Below, piece by piece: positions 24,582 to 34,054 of a stretch of 64,000 nucleotides of DNA. Under the pieces are notes generated by a model, which worked only from the letters and a program-made list of their open reading frames with translations, searched no databases and was not told the origin of the DNA. A program made the translations under genes and the position numbers. The stretch spans positions 77,718 through 141,717 of the forward strand of contig DFZK01000002.1 of the NCBI GenBank assembly GCA_002382085.1, written 5' to 3'. Source of the DNA: Sulfurospirillum sp. UBA4058. GTDB taxonomy: Bacteria > Campylobacterota > Campylobacteria > Campylobacterales > Sulfurospirillaceae. Numbering within the stretch: position 1 is the first letter of the stretch; each line of letters opens with the position of its first letter.

Positions 24582-25238
24582 ATGACACCTATTGAAAAAA
24601 TTCGACTTCTAAAGCTCTTGTACCAATACCGTGCCATGGGCTTTGAGTATTTTCAGGAATACCGACCTCTATCGTCCGTGCCCTCCTTGCCTCAAACGCT
24701 TGAAGAGCTTAAGCGCGACGTAGCGCATTGCCATTTGTGTGCGCTTTCCAAAAGCCGAAAAAACGTCGTTTTCGGAGCCGGAAATTTGAGGGCGAAAGTG
24801 ATGTTCATCGGGGATAATCCCGGAGCGAACGAAGATGAAACGGGCTTGCTCTACGCGGGGAAAAGCGGCGAATTGCTTGCTAAAATGATCGAAAACGTTT
24901 TACTCGTTCCCAAAGAAGAGGTCTACGTGACGACGATTTTGAAGTGCAAAACACCGCAAAATCGCGTTCCGACACCGGAAGAAGTGGCGTGTTGCAAACC
25001 CTACGTGATGCAACAAATTCAAACGATTAAACCTCAGATTATCGTTGCTTTAGGCTCAACCGCCTTTCACCATTTAACGGGCGAATACGATACGCCGATC
25101 GATCGCGTGCGAGGCACCGTACTGAATTTCGGAGAAGCGAAACTCGTTGCGACGTTTCATCCGAGCTTTTTATTGCGAAATCCCAGTGCCAAAAAAGAGG
25201 TTTTCGCCGATTTGCTAACAATAAGGAGTATGTTATGA
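24582..25238 (+). CDS. Family 4 uracil-DNA glycosylase
   Basis: A 218-residue uracil-DNA glycosylase of the iron-sulfur family 4, which removes uracil from DNA. Motif 1 is GDNPGANEDETGLLYAGKSG; the late motif is HPSFLLRN. Cluster cysteines are in CHLCAL and in the CKTPQNR...VACCKPY segment. The start codon follows the LRR gene by 36 bases with a small hairpin (GGAGTTTTTAACTCC) between, and the stop overlaps the next gene by four bases. It is a repair gene not specific to nitrogen fixation. Confidence 0.92.
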   Translation: MTPIEKIRLLKLLYQYRAMGFEYFQEYRPLSSVPSLPQTLEELKRDVAHCHLCALSKSRKNVVFGAGNLRAKVMFIGDNPGANEDETGLLYAGKSGELLAKMIENVLLVPKEEVYVTTILKCKTPQNRVPTPEEVACCKPYVMQQIQTIKPQIIVALGSTAFHHLTGEYDTPIDRVRGTVLNFGEAKLVATFHPSFLLRNPSAKKEVFADLLTIRSML

Positions 25239-26563
25239 GATTTTGGACGACATTAGCGATTCTCGTAGCTTTTTTAACCGGCTGTACGACGACCCAGTCT
25301 ACGCCCCAACCCTATAAACCTTCAACCTACAACGTATCGTCCGCCCAAAAAGGCAACCAAAAAAGCACCGTAACCTACCCCGGTTCGGAAGGCGCGGCAC
25401 CGACGATTACCGGCAAAGTGATCCAACAACAACCTAAAACCGCGCCGCAACAAGAAGCTGCGACGCCTTACACCGAAACGTCGATCAGCTCGACGACGCT
25501 CGCTATGGCGACACCGACGCCCGGCACAAGCGTAGAGCCTACTCCGATGACGCCGACGCAACCGGAATCTTCCGAAGAAAAAGAAGGCACGCTTAGCGTC
25601 GCATCACCGATGCCCAAACCTTTAAACGACGATAGTTCGATGATTAAAGTCGCCGTTTTGATTCCGCAAAAAACCATCAAAAAATACGCTATTTCAACGG
25701 TGAATTCCGTAATGTCGTATTTGTTGTATAAAAACTACTATTTCGATTTGAACGTCTTTAATTCCGGAGACGAAAGAGAAGCTTCGATCGTTCAAGCCTT
25801 AAACGACATCAAAGCGGGCGGTTATCGCTATATTATCGCACCGGTAACGAACGAAGGTGCGGTCGTCATCGCCAACAATGTACACGACACCTTGGTGTTT
25901 ATCCCGACGCTCAATAAATCCGCCGTATCGATCACCAACGCCAATATCGTCTTCGGCGGTATCGATTACGACAAACAAATCACGCTCCTTGCCGAAAAAG
26001 CCAATGAAAAAGTGGGGTCTTTTGAAGACGGAAGTGCGCTTAGCTCGCAACTCAATGCGCTTGTTAGGCAACATAACAGTCGTGTTTTCTACGAAAAACG
26101 CGTCGAAAACTCCAAAGCCAATTTTAAAGGAATGTTTAAAGGTAACGGCTCTTTAAACAACGCTTCATTTTACCTCAACACGCCGATCGTTACTTCGAGC
26201 TTAATCGCGTCGCAATTACGAGCAAATGATATTCAAGCATATGCCCTGCTCTCGTCGCAGATCAATTACAACCCGTTATTGCTCACATTGACGCAATACG
26301 AAGATCGTAACCGCCTTTACATCGCTAACTCGATTCAACGCGCACCGAGCGGACTTGAAGAGATCAACGCCATGTTCGGTCACGACATCGTGTACGATTG
26401 GGTTAACTACGCGACCTCTATCGGAGCGGATTTCGTCTGTTCCAACTTTTTTGAAGGACGCGTAGCCCGCGCGTTTAAAGAACCGCTTATCGATAATCAA
26501 GTGGCCTATCAAACGTCGCTTTATCAAGCCGGACGTAACGAATTTATCCGCGTTACGCCTTGA
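25235..26563 (+). CDS. Lipoprotein with periplasmic-binding-like domain
   Basis: A 442-residue lipoprotein with lipobox LTGC (Cys17). A Pro/Thr/Gln-rich linker (about 20-130) leads to a domain that begins IKVAVLIPQKTIKKYAISTV and continues with GYRYIIAPVTNEGAVVIA and DTLVFIPTLN; this resembles the type I periplasmic-binding fold seen in LppC/LpoA proteins. A cell-wall or envelope role is a guess. It overlaps the glycosylase stop by four bases and converges on ybgC with an 11-base overlap. Confidence 0.7.
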   Translation: MRFWTTLAILVAFLTGCTTTQSTPQPYKPSTYNVSSAQKGNQKSTVTYPGSEGAAPTITGKVIQQQPKTAPQQEAATPYTETSISSTTLAMATPTPGTSVEPTPMTPTQPESSEEKEGTLSVASPMPKPLNDDSSMIKVAVLIPQKTIKKYAISTVNSVMSYLLYKNYYFDLNVFNSGDEREASIVQALNDIKAGGYRYIIAPVTNEGAVVIANNVHDTLVFIPTLNKSAVSITNANIVFGGIDYDKQITLLAEKANEKVGSFEDGSALSSQLNALVRQHNSRVFYEKRVENSKANFKGMFKGNGSLNNASFYLNTPIVTSSLIASQLRANDIQAYALLSSQINYNPLLLTLTQYEDRNRLYIANSIQRAPSGLEEINAMFGHDIVYDWVNYATSIGADFVCSNFFEGRVARAFKEPLIDNQVAYQTSLYQAGRNEFIRVTP

Positions 26564-26927
26564 GGCTTAGGAAAAACGCTTTCGTATCTTCATCGATACG
26601 AGAGGGTTTTCCTTCTTTGACGTACGCCAACGTCGCAACCATCGTAAACAATACCTCTTCTTCTTTGTAAATCGTCTGTTTTAACACCAAGGACGCATTT
26701 TTGAGTTCGATCAATTCGCTTTTAACCTCGATCAGATCGCCGAGCTTTGCGGATTTAAGATAATCGGCTTCCAAATGCCTTACGACGAAATGACCGCCGT
26801 TGACCGCCGGACTCAAGCCCCGTTCGTAAAACAGATCGCTACGGGCACGTTCGCACAATGTGAGATAATTCGCATGATAGACGACGCCTCCGGCATCGGT
26901 ATCGTCGTAATAAATCCGTGTTTTCAT
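26553..26927 (-). CDS. ybgC: YbgC-type acyl-CoA thioesterase
   Basis: A 124-residue hotdog-fold thioesterase. The active-site block is YYDDTDAGGVVYHANYLTLCERAR with the catalytic Asp and the GVVYHANY signature. Members hydrolyse short acyl-CoA or acyl-ACP and are often linked with the Tol-Pal system; no tol gene is present here. Its 3' end overlaps the convergent lipoprotein gene by 11 bases. Confidence 0.9.
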   Translation of the reverse strand: MKTRIYYDDTDAGGVVYHANYLTLCERARSDLFYERGLSPAVNGGHFVVRHLEADYLKSAKLGDLIEVKSELIELKNASLVLKQTIYKEEEVLFTMVATLAYVKEGKPSRIDEDTKAFFLSLKA

Positions 26928-27049
26928 CGCTCAAAAACCTTTGTATTCAAAATCGCTTCGTCGCAGGCTCCTTTCATGAGCCCTTCAAAAAATTCTATTA
27001 TACAAAATGCACTCTTTCACACGACTTCGTTGAAGAGCGTTACATGTAA

Positions 27050-27084
27050 AAAAAGTCGAGGCATGAAGAGCGTTTCATGCCTCG
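27050..27084 (-). terminator. Terminator of the nosZ operon
   Basis: An 11-bp stem CGAGGCATGAA/TTCATGCCTCG (27057-27067, 27074-27084) with loop GAGCGT is followed on the minus strand by ACTTTTTTTAC. It lies about 75 bases after the nosZ stop. A second stem, CAAGAAGTC/GACTTCTTG (27122-27130, 27142-27150), lies closer to the stop without a T run. Confidence 0.78.
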
Positions 27085-27160
27085 CTTAGAAAACCCGTAG
27101 GAATCACATGAGGGAATGCGCCAAGAAGTCGATTTTTCGATTGACTTCTTGCGTATCCGG

Positions 27161-29755
27161 CTAAAAAAGATCGGCGTTTTCGTCTATCCATTTAAAATAC
27201 TCGATAATATCTTTGATCTCTTGATCGTTCATATTTTGGTTCGGCATTTTAAGATTGAAAAATTCGATCAGCTTTTTCATATAAGGCTCTTGAAATTTGC
27301 TCTCGGGATTTTTGACGTATTCGGCAACCCATTGTTCCGCATTTTTGTGACGTTTTAACACGCCCGTTACGTCAGGGCCCGAACTCACTCTCCCGACGAC
27401 ATGGCATCCCGAACAGCCGCCTTCTTTAAACGCACCCTCGCCTCGCTTAGCGGCGGCAGATTTGGGAGAAGCCAAGGTGTTGACCAAGAGATCTTTCGCT
27501 CTAATCGCCGAGTCCGCGGTTTTAATGATGTACTGCCATGCCATATTCTCAAAAAGAATCGCATTTTCCAAATTATTTTCTTTGAACGCTTTTGCCGCTT
27601 TCTCTTTCTCCGGAAGAATCTTCGCATATTGGTCTTTTGCGTCTTCGAGCAAGTTATTTACGGTCGGATATTTTGAAGCTTGGTTCTCTTTTAAAAATGC
27701 AAACAGAGCATCGACGACGCGTTGAGACGCTTCGTTATTCGCCGTAATTTTTTGATACTCTTCTTGCAGTTCCGCCGGAGAAAGATTTTTGATTTTGGAT
27801 TTTTGGCTCCAATCATACTCTTTTTTCGGATCTTTGACTAAAAAATACCCCATCATTTCCAGATGCAACGCCGAACAAAATTCCGTACAATAGTAAGGGA
27901 AAACGCCTTCGATGTCGGCAACAAAATCGATCTGCGCCGTTTCGCCCGGTTCGACGGAGACGTGAATATCGTGATGGTCGATCGTAAAGCCGTGTGTTTC
28001 GTCTTCGGCACGTTCGACGTTGGTAATATACATCGTAATTTTATCCCCTTTGTTGACGGTAATATGCTCGGGGTTGATGTGCGAACGTACCATCGTCGCA
28101 TAAACATACACATGATCTCCTTTACGAACGATATGCTCTTCTCCCGCAAGCGTTTTACCGATATGCGGCTGATTTGTTTTCGGGTTCGTTCCCATAGGGT
28201 ATCTGACTTCGGGGTGTATTTTACTGGCGCGAATGGATGCGGCTTGATGCGGCTCGCCTAAAGGTATCGGCAAGTCGTATAAGAGTTCCATTTTCTTATC
28301 GCCGATGTCGATGAGCTGATTATTTTGCGGATGCAACGGCCCTACCGGTAAAAATCTATCGATCGCCAATTTATTTAAAGCAATCAGATATTTTCCTTGC
28401 GGATCGGCGGATTTGCCCTCCATCGCTTCCAGATGTCCGACATTGTAGTGAATATTGACCCTATCGTATATTTTTAAGTTTTTATAGTCCCATTTAACGA
28501 TTTGTGAGTCGACGTATAAAGAGCTGTAGACGACCCCGTCTTCTTTACCGAAGCTGTTATGAAGATGCCCGAGTCCCAATTCCAATTGACCGTGCAATGA
28601 TTTTTTTAAATCGAGGATCGGTATGCCGTAAGCATCTTTTCCGACAAACGCTTTAGCCTCTATTTGTTGAAGAATTTTTTTAAAATCATAAACGGATGCA
28701 TGCGTATCGAGCTTCCCCGAAACGATAATGTATTGCCCGTCGGGGTTCACGTCGACGCCGTGCGGAGATTTATTTTCCGGAATCAAAAAAAGCGCATTGT
28801 TCTTGACCGCTACGTCGATCGGAATGACTTTGTGACCGTTAATGATTTTAACGTTTTTTGCATCTTTGGCAAGTTCGGCTAATTTTTTCCAGTTATAAAC
28901 ATGTAAATAGTCCGTATCGTTTCGGCTACACCCCGCTTCAAAAGGAGGCAGTCCTTTTTCGATTCCGCCCGTATAGAGTTCGGAATTGTAAGAATTGGTA
29001 AATCCCCACCCGTCCGAAATACCTTTTCCGGCATCGGTCAAATCTTGCATGTAAGGAGGCAATTCCAAGGTAAACGATTGTTCGGGTAAAATTCTTCCTT
29101 TTTCTTTGTTAAATTTCCAAAACGTGACGCCTCCTCGATACGTATCTTGATAAGCCTCCATCGGATAATAATCGTTGGTTAAAGGTGCGGCATATTGGCA
29201 CGACTCGAGAATATATTCGGTATTGGGCGTCACGAATGCACCGCCGTGATCCGATTTAAACAGAGGATTAACGACAATTTGCGACGTTTCAAAATACTTC
29301 AGGTTAATCACGGCGATTCTCGCATTGGCTTTATCGTTAATAAAAAGATATTGCCCGTCATACGTGCCGTTGGTCTCGGAAAGTGCGGGATGGTGCGTAT
29401 CACCCCAATTAATTTCACGACCTCGGATATTACCTTCTCGTAAAATTTCTTTTGAATCCGTATCAAAACCGTATCCTTGCCACGGTTCGGGCGTAAAAAC
29501 GCTGATATATTTCAATATCCGCATCGAAGGAACACCGTAAACCAACACTTGACCCGATTGTCCGCCGCTGGCAAACACGTAGTATTCATCATGCTTACCG
29601 CTGGGCTGATAAACTTTTAATGCCGCAATCGCATCTTGTTCGGAGAGTCCGCGTTGTTGCATCACGTCTTGAAATTTGGATTGAGCCTCCATAGATTGTG
29701 CTAAAAACAGCCATCCCGCTATCACGCTATACATCAGCCATACATACTTTTTCAT
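27161..29755 (-). CDS. nosZ: Nitrous oxide reductase with fused cytochrome c (clade II cNosZ)
   Basis: An 864-residue periplasmic N2O reductase, which reduces N2O to N2. A Sec-type signal peptide (about 1-24), not a Tat signal, marks clade II. The seven-bladed propeller carries the CuZ His ligands (for example DTHHPAL and KSPHGVD). The cupredoxin domain holds the CuA motif CTEFCSALHLEMM (about 623-635). The C-terminal extension has one haem c site CSGCH (781-785), as in Wolinella succinogenes cNosZ, which takes electrons directly from the quinol/cytochrome chain. It follows a membrane cytochrome gene by 26 bases; other nos assembly genes are not adjacent. Confidence 0.96.
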   Translation of the reverse strand: MKKYVWLMYSVIAGWLFLAQSMEAQSKFQDVMQQRGLSEQDAIAALKVYQPSGKHDEYYVFASGGQSGQVLVYGVPSMRILKYISVFTPEPWQGYGFDTDSKEILREGNIRGREINWGDTHHPALSETNGTYDGQYLFINDKANARIAVINLKYFETSQIVVNPLFKSDHGGAFVTPNTEYILESCQYAAPLTNDYYPMEAYQDTYRGGVTFWKFNKEKGRILPEQSFTLELPPYMQDLTDAGKGISDGWGFTNSYNSELYTGGIEKGLPPFEAGCSRNDTDYLHVYNWKKLAELAKDAKNVKIINGHKVIPIDVAVKNNALFLIPENKSPHGVDVNPDGQYIIVSGKLDTHASVYDFKKILQQIEAKAFVGKDAYGIPILDLKKSLHGQLELGLGHLHNSFGKEDGVVYSSLYVDSQIVKWDYKNLKIYDRVNIHYNVGHLEAMEGKSADPQGKYLIALNKLAIDRFLPVGPLHPQNNQLIDIGDKKMELLYDLPIPLGEPHQAASIRASKIHPEVRYPMGTNPKTNQPHIGKTLAGEEHIVRKGDHVYVYATMVRSHINPEHITVNKGDKITMYITNVERAEDETHGFTIDHHDIHVSVEPGETAQIDFVADIEGVFPYYCTEFCSALHLEMMGYFLVKDPKKEYDWSQKSKIKNLSPAELQEEYQKITANNEASQRVVDALFAFLKENQASKYPTVNNLLEDAKDQYAKILPEKEKAAKAFKENNLENAILFENMAWQYIIKTADSAIRAKDLLVNTLASPKSAAAKRGEGAFKEGGCSGCHVVGRVSSGPDVTGVLKRHKNAEQWVAEYVKNPESKFQEPYMKKLIEFFNLKMPNQNMNDQEIKDIIEYFKWIDENADLF

Positions 29756-29781
29756 CGTTTCTCCTTTCGTGTGAACCCGAT

Positions 29782-31071
29782 TTACTGGGCTTCAAACCGA
29801 CTAATCTCGTCGATAACGCTTTGAATCTCTTCTTTTGACATGTGATCAAGCACGGCAATGTGCATCTCTTCTTGTTGTTGTTTATACTCTAATAATTTTT
29901 GCACCATAGCTTCTTGTTTTAACCCAAGCAATTTGGTTCCCATAGCCCCTTCTCCGTTAACGCCGTGGCAGGGAGCACAATTGCTTTTATAGAGTGGACT
30001 CACTTTAAATTTTCCGAGAGAGCCTGCTCTTTCTTCTAACGCTTTCACTTTTAAAGCTTGTTCTTTTCGTTCGGCTTCTCTTTCTTTTTCGATCATTTCT
30101 TGCGTATTCACGGACGGAATCTGGGGCTGAACGATTGTTTCCGTTACGGGTTTTGGCTTCGTCGTACCGACGATGGCGGAAATTTTTGCCAAGGTATTGA
30201 CGTTAATATCCGTCATTAACGTATAAAGCCCTGCCCAAAGAGCCGCTATCGCAACGCATACCGCCAAACCGTGTCGAAGAAACGTCGCTTGGCGATCAAC
30301 GTGATTTTTGCATGCTTTGACTTTGAGTATCCAAGCCGCTAAAGACAAAACGCTTATAGAGACTAAAGCCCAAAAGCCGATCACGGGAAAGGCATGCGTC
30401 GTAAATTGAGCGACCTTTCCGTCTCCAAGCAATATAGGCATAAACGGCTTGATCGTAATCGCACCGCTTTGAAGCGTATGACCGAACCAATAAAGCCAAT
30501 ACCCGTAAATGCCCATAAACAAAAAAGGTAAAAGCACGGGAATCGCCATCAAAAAATCAATCCATTTAGAATCGTAAATCATAAATAAGGCAAGTAACAG
30601 TGCTAACATAATCAAAGCGTAAGGCGCAAGCGCACGTTCATAAATACCGCCTCTTTCCATATGCGCCATGCCTACGTAGTGATTAATCGTGTTCATCTCG
30701 TGAACCTCACCGCTAAGTCCGTCAAAATGAATAAAAACGGGAAGCCCGTAAGGAAAAGCTTCTTTAGGATAATTCGGGGCTTCCAGGGAAAATTTCCATA
30801 CCGGCATGGACGGAACGCCGATCTCTTCGGAAATCTCTATCATTTTTCGCAGATCGCCTCGAACTTTTTGGGGCGTATTGATACTGATATACCGATCTTT
30901 TTGGTAAAAATTCCACAGCGGATAGACGTAGGCGGGAATATCTTCGACTTTACCGTCTTTGATACGCTCCAACGTTCCGTGAAAGCCTACCGACGGAACG
31001 ACAAATCCATACATTAAAACGATCAAAGCCGCTCCCGCTAATATTTTTGATAGCCAATATGCTACTTTCAT
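29782..31071 (-). CDS. nosB: Membrane protein with C-terminal cytochrome c, NosB-like
   Basis: A 429-residue protein with one N-terminal membrane helix, a periplasmic domain (about 30-150) with a thioredoxin-like or SCO-like look, at least four further helices (about 155-310), a charged coiled segment and a C-terminal monohaem cytochrome c with CAPCH. It is directly upstream of nosZ and co-transcribed. In Wolinella succinogenes a membrane protein called NosB is encoded beside cNosZ; the name here rests on position and topology. It may pass electrons to cNosZ. Confidence 0.6.
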   Translation of the reverse strand: MKVAYWLSKILAGAALIVLMYGFVVPSVGFHGTLERIKDGKVEDIPAYVYPLWNFYQKDRYISINTPQKVRGDLRKMIEISEEIGVPSMPVWKFSLEAPNYPKEAFPYGLPVFIHFDGLSGEVHEMNTINHYVGMAHMERGGIYERALAPYALIMLALLLALFMIYDSKWIDFLMAIPVLLPFLFMGIYGYWLYWFGHTLQSGAITIKPFMPILLGDGKVAQFTTHAFPVIGFWALVSISVLSLAAWILKVKACKNHVDRQATFLRHGLAVCVAIAALWAGLYTLMTDINVNTLAKISAIVGTTKPKPVTETIVQPQIPSVNTQEMIEKEREAERKEQALKVKALEERAGSLGKFKVSPLYKSNCAPCHGVNGEGAMGTKLLGLKQEAMVQKLLEYKQQQEEMHIAVLDHMSKEEIQSVIDEISRFEAQ

Positions 31072-31384
31072 GATGAGCTCCTTTTGACTTATTATAAAAA
31101 TTTTTTTAATTTTATTTTTTAATTTTATACCTTTGGCGGTCTCTTTTCGGTCGCCGATAAGAAAAAATAGTCAAAATTATTCTTTTGATGAATAGATTTC
31201 TTAAGCCATGCAAATAAAAGGAGCAGTAAAATTCGTATTTTTGCATACGAAAGAAGAGGCTATAACGTACGAGTAGAGAAGAAGTTCCGTTACGAACGAA
31301 AGTTTTAGGAATGAAATTTGATGAACATCGCTGCCGCTCACGACGACGATCGGCTATAGCGTATCAACACGGTAGGTTGACACG
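31072..31384. other. Intergenic region upstream of the nos genes
   Basis: 313 bases without a convincing gene. On the minus strand a -10-like TATAAAAT (31129-31122) lies 51 bases upstream of the nosB-like ATG, inside a very A+T-rich tract (31090-31130), with no good -35. An AAGGAG ribosome site precedes that start. The part from 31240 to 31384 shows nothing I can assign. Confidence 0.5.
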
Positions 31385-31597
31385 TTACAACAAATCGTCG
31401 ATGTCGGCTTGTCCCGCTTCGATTTGAGCTAAAAGCTCTTTTTCTCTTTTAGAGTCACGTGTGACGACGCCCAATTTTGATTGAATTTTTTGGATCCACT
31501 CTTCTTTTTCGCGATACTCGAGGTTGCTGGTTTTGACCGTATCGAGTAGTTTTCGAAGCTCTTGCGGCGATTTTTCGTCTAAGTTGATCGTAGGCAT
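31385..31597 (-). CDS. Small helical protein of unknown function
   Basis: A 70-residue, charged, all-helical protein starting MPTINLDEKSPQELRKLLD and ending AGQADIDDLL. The ATG at 31597 has AAAGGA at proper spacing; an in-frame ATG at 31615 is less likely. I do not recognise the family. It stands alone, divergent from the lipocalin gene. Confidence 0.6.
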   Translation of the reverse strand: MPTINLDEKSPQELRKLLDTVKTSNLEYREKEEWIQKIQSKLGVVTRDSKREKELLAQIEAGQADIDDLL

Positions 31598-31736
31598 AGA
31601 AACATCCTTTAGCATAACATGTAAGCGACCATTATAGCACGCATTGGATCTAAAACGATTACCTTAGCTTTTGCCAAGAAAAAGCGTGTTAGAATCGATT
31701 AGCGTGAATTAAAGAAGCGATCGTTAGGAGATTAAC

Positions 31737-32357
31737 ATGTTCAGCCGCTTTTCATCGTATCGGTTTCAAGCCAAAGAGGCTACCCTTCTACCTCTTAGCT
31801 TCTTGCTCGTATCATGCCTCTTTTGGAGCGGTTGTGCCACGCATCCTCATACGACGCCGCTTCCAACCGTTGCTTCGGTCGATTTGGAACGTTACGCCGG
31901 AAAATGGATCGAAATAGCGCGCTACGAAAACCGTTTTGAGAAAGGATGCGAGGGGGCTAGTGCCGAGTATCGCATCGATTCCAAGAGCGTCTTGGTGCTC
32001 AATCAATGCTATAACGAAAAAGGCGAACGCATCGGTGAAGCTACAGGAGAGGCAAAAGCGGTCGAAGGAAGCCATAACAGTCGCTTAAAAGTGAGCTTTT
32101 TCTGGCCTTTTTACGGTGATTATTGGATCGTCATGCTCGATAAAGAGTATCGCTATAGCGTCGTGGGAGAACCTACAAGACGCTATTTGTGGATACTCTC
32201 TCGAACCGCAACGCTCTCCTCGTACGATCGAGAAACCATTTTAGCGTACTTGCCGACGATCGGTTACGATCCCGATCAACTTTTTTGGACGAAACCGATC
32301 GATTTAGCGCAATCGGTTGTTGATAAATCTCACGCTCAAGAAGACCAAAATCGATAA
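31737..32357 (+). CDS. blc: Bacterial lipocalin
   Basis: A 206-residue lipocalin of the Blc type, an outer-membrane lipoprotein that binds fatty acids or lysophospholipids. A signal peptide ends in the lipobox WSGC. The lipocalin signature is YAGKWIEIARYENRFEKGC, followed by ASAEYRID, and FWPFYGDYWIVMLD and YLWILSRT correspond to the later conserved strands. AGGAG precedes the ATG. Its last 54 bases overlap the convergent wtpB gene, an unusually long convergent overlap. Confidence 0.9.
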   Translation: MFSRFSSYRFQAKEATLLPLSFLLVSCLFWSGCATHPHTTPLPTVASVDLERYAGKWIEIARYENRFEKGCEGASAEYRIDSKSVLVLNQCYNEKGERIGEATGEAKAVEGSHNSRLKVSFFWPFYGDYWIVMLDKEYRYSVVGEPTRRYLWILSRTATLSSYDRETILAYLPTIGYDPDQLFWTKPIDLAQSVVDKSHAQEDQNR

Positions 32358-33074
32358 GATAATCATGACTCCCGCGACCGGAGCGGAATAACTGAGTCCA
32401 AAACTCGTAAAACGATCGTAAATCAAAACGGGCGCGGTCATCGGATGATAAACCAAAATTACCACGGCACCGAACTCTCCGAGCCCTCTTCCCCACATCA
32501 TCAAACAGCCGTTGACGATATCTTTTTTTGCATTGGGCAAAGAGATCGCAAAAAAGACTTTTAAAGGCGTTGCACCCAGCGTACGTGCGACTTTTTCGAG
32601 CTTAACGTCTACTTTTTTGAACCCTTCTTTTGCGCCGTTAATCAAAAAGGTCGAAGAAAGAAACATCATCGCAACCATAATGCCCGTTTCCGTACCGATA
32701 AACTGAATTCCTAAAGCATTAAAAAAATCGCCCCATAAACCGCTGCCAAATGCCACGAGCAACGCAATTCCCGCCGCGGTATGCGGAATCATAATCGGGA
32801 TATCGATCAAAGTTTCTAAAAACGAACGCCCGAAAAAAGTGTGCCGCGCAATCAGATACGCTAAAGGCAATCCTGTAACCAAGGCGAACATCGTTGAGAA
32901 AAAAGAGACTTTCATCGTTAGCCATACCGAAGCCGCGACATCGGCTTCTTGGATCGTTTTTAAAAGCGTTTTAACGTCATTTCCGATCAGCATTTTGAAC
33001 AAAGGAACGGTTAAAAACAGTAGCATAACAAGCCCTAAAAGTGCTAAAAACGTCGTAAACCAATAGCGTCTCAT
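32304..33074 (-). CDS. wtpB: Tungstate/molybdate ABC transporter permease
   Basis: A 256-residue permease with about six membrane helices. The cytoplasmic loop that contacts the ATPase is KVARTLGATPLKVFFAISLP (EAA-type motif). The start at 33074 overlaps the wtpC stop (ATGA). It belongs with the binding protein at 34051, which looks like WtpA/TupA-type oxyanion-binding proteins. The 3' end overlaps the lipocalin gene in the opposite direction. Confidence 0.88.
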   Translation of the reverse strand: MRRYWFTTFLALLGLVMLLFLTVPLFKMLIGNDVKTLLKTIQEADVAASVWLTMKVSFFSTMFALVTGLPLAYLIARHTFFGRSFLETLIDIPIMIPHTAAGIALLVAFGSGLWGDFFNALGIQFIGTETGIMVAMMFLSSTFLINGAKEGFKKVDVKLEKVARTLGATPLKVFFAISLPNAKKDIVNGCLMMWGRGLGEFGAVVILVYHPMTAPVLIYDRFTSFGLSYSAPVAGVMIILSILVFLSVRFINNRLR

Positions 33075-34054
33075 AAGTAACACACATCCTTTCGATTAAA
33101 TCCGATATAGATCGTCTCTCCTCTATGAATTGAACACCCTTCGTGCTCGCGCTTGATAATCTTGACGAAAAACTGCTCTTTTCCTACGGAAATAAACAAC
33201 TTAAAATGATCTACGATGCCCATACATTCGTCCAACGTGCCGCTAAAACGATAATCACACGTCAGCGTATCTTCTTTAGAGACCATAATGTCGTTGGGAT
33301 CGATCGAAAAGAGTTGACTCGCGTCTTCGTCGATCAGTGCCGTCGAAAAGATATTTTTAAACCCTAAAAACTCGGCAACTTTTAACGAGGTCGGATGAGA
33401 AAGCACTTCGTTAGCGGAGCCGACTTGTTGGACGCATCCGTCCATTACGATGGCAATACGATCCGCCAAATAGGACGCTTCTCGAAAATTGTGCGTGACA
33501 TGTAGCGTGGTTAAACCGTAACGGCGATGCACGTCTTTGAGAAATTTCATAATGGCGTTTCGAAACGTCGGATCGATCGCGCTAAGCGGTTCGTCTAGCA
33601 GTAAGATTCTGGGGCGCGCATAGATCGCTCTGGCAATGGCGATGCGTTGTTTTTCACCGCCGGAGAGGTTGTCGATGCGGCGTTCCAGCAGTTTTTCCAA
33701 GCCTAAAAATTCGACCAAATCTTCAAACAAATTCTCGGCGTCTTCGATCGTCTTATAGCGTCCGGCAAAACGAATATTGTCGCGTACGCTTAAATTGGGG
33801 AAAAGCGCAAAGTCTTGATAGACAAATCCGATCGAACGCTCTTCGGGAGCTTTGTGCATGATCTCTTCATTATTAAAAATCAACTTGCCGCCGACCTTAT
33901 GCAAGCCGGCGATCGATTCTAAAATAACCGTTTTACCCGCACCCGAATGCCCTAAAATTACGAAGTATTCGCCCTCGCCGACGTCGAAGCTAATGTCTTT
34001 TAAATCGAACGCCCCTACTTTACATGTAAGGGCTTGCAAGGAGAGATAACTCAT
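33071..34054 (-). CDS. wtpC: Tungstate/molybdate ABC transporter ATPase
   Basis: A 327-residue ATPase. Walker A GHSGAGKT, signature LSGGEKQRIAIARA and Walker B ILLLDEPL are intact, followed by the switch His in LHVTHNF. A C-terminal TOBE-like domain (about 240-327) is common to oxyanion importers. It overlaps wtpA by four bases and wtpB by four, so the three genes are coupled. Confidence 0.9.
   Translation of the reverse strand: MSYLSLQALTCKVGAFDLKDISFDVGEGEYFVILGHSGAGKTVILESIAGLHKVGGKLIFNNEEIMHKAPEERSIGFVYQDFALFPNLSVRDNIRFAGRYKTIEDAENLFEDLVEFLGLEKLLERRIDNLSGGEKQRIAIARAIYARPRILLLDEPLSAIDPTFRNAIMKFLKDVHRRYGLTTLHVTHNFREASYLADRIAIVMDGCVQQVGSANEVLSHPTSLKVAEFLGFKNIFSTALIDEDASQLFSIDPNDIMVSKEDTLTCDYRFSGTLDECMGIVDHFKLFISVGKEQFFVKIIKREHEGCSIHRGETIYIGFNRKDVCYL

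Noticed and set aside
27863..28261. 132-codon open frame opposite nosZ
   Set aside because: It is antisense to a well-conserved part of nosZ, has no ribosome site and no recognisable domain.
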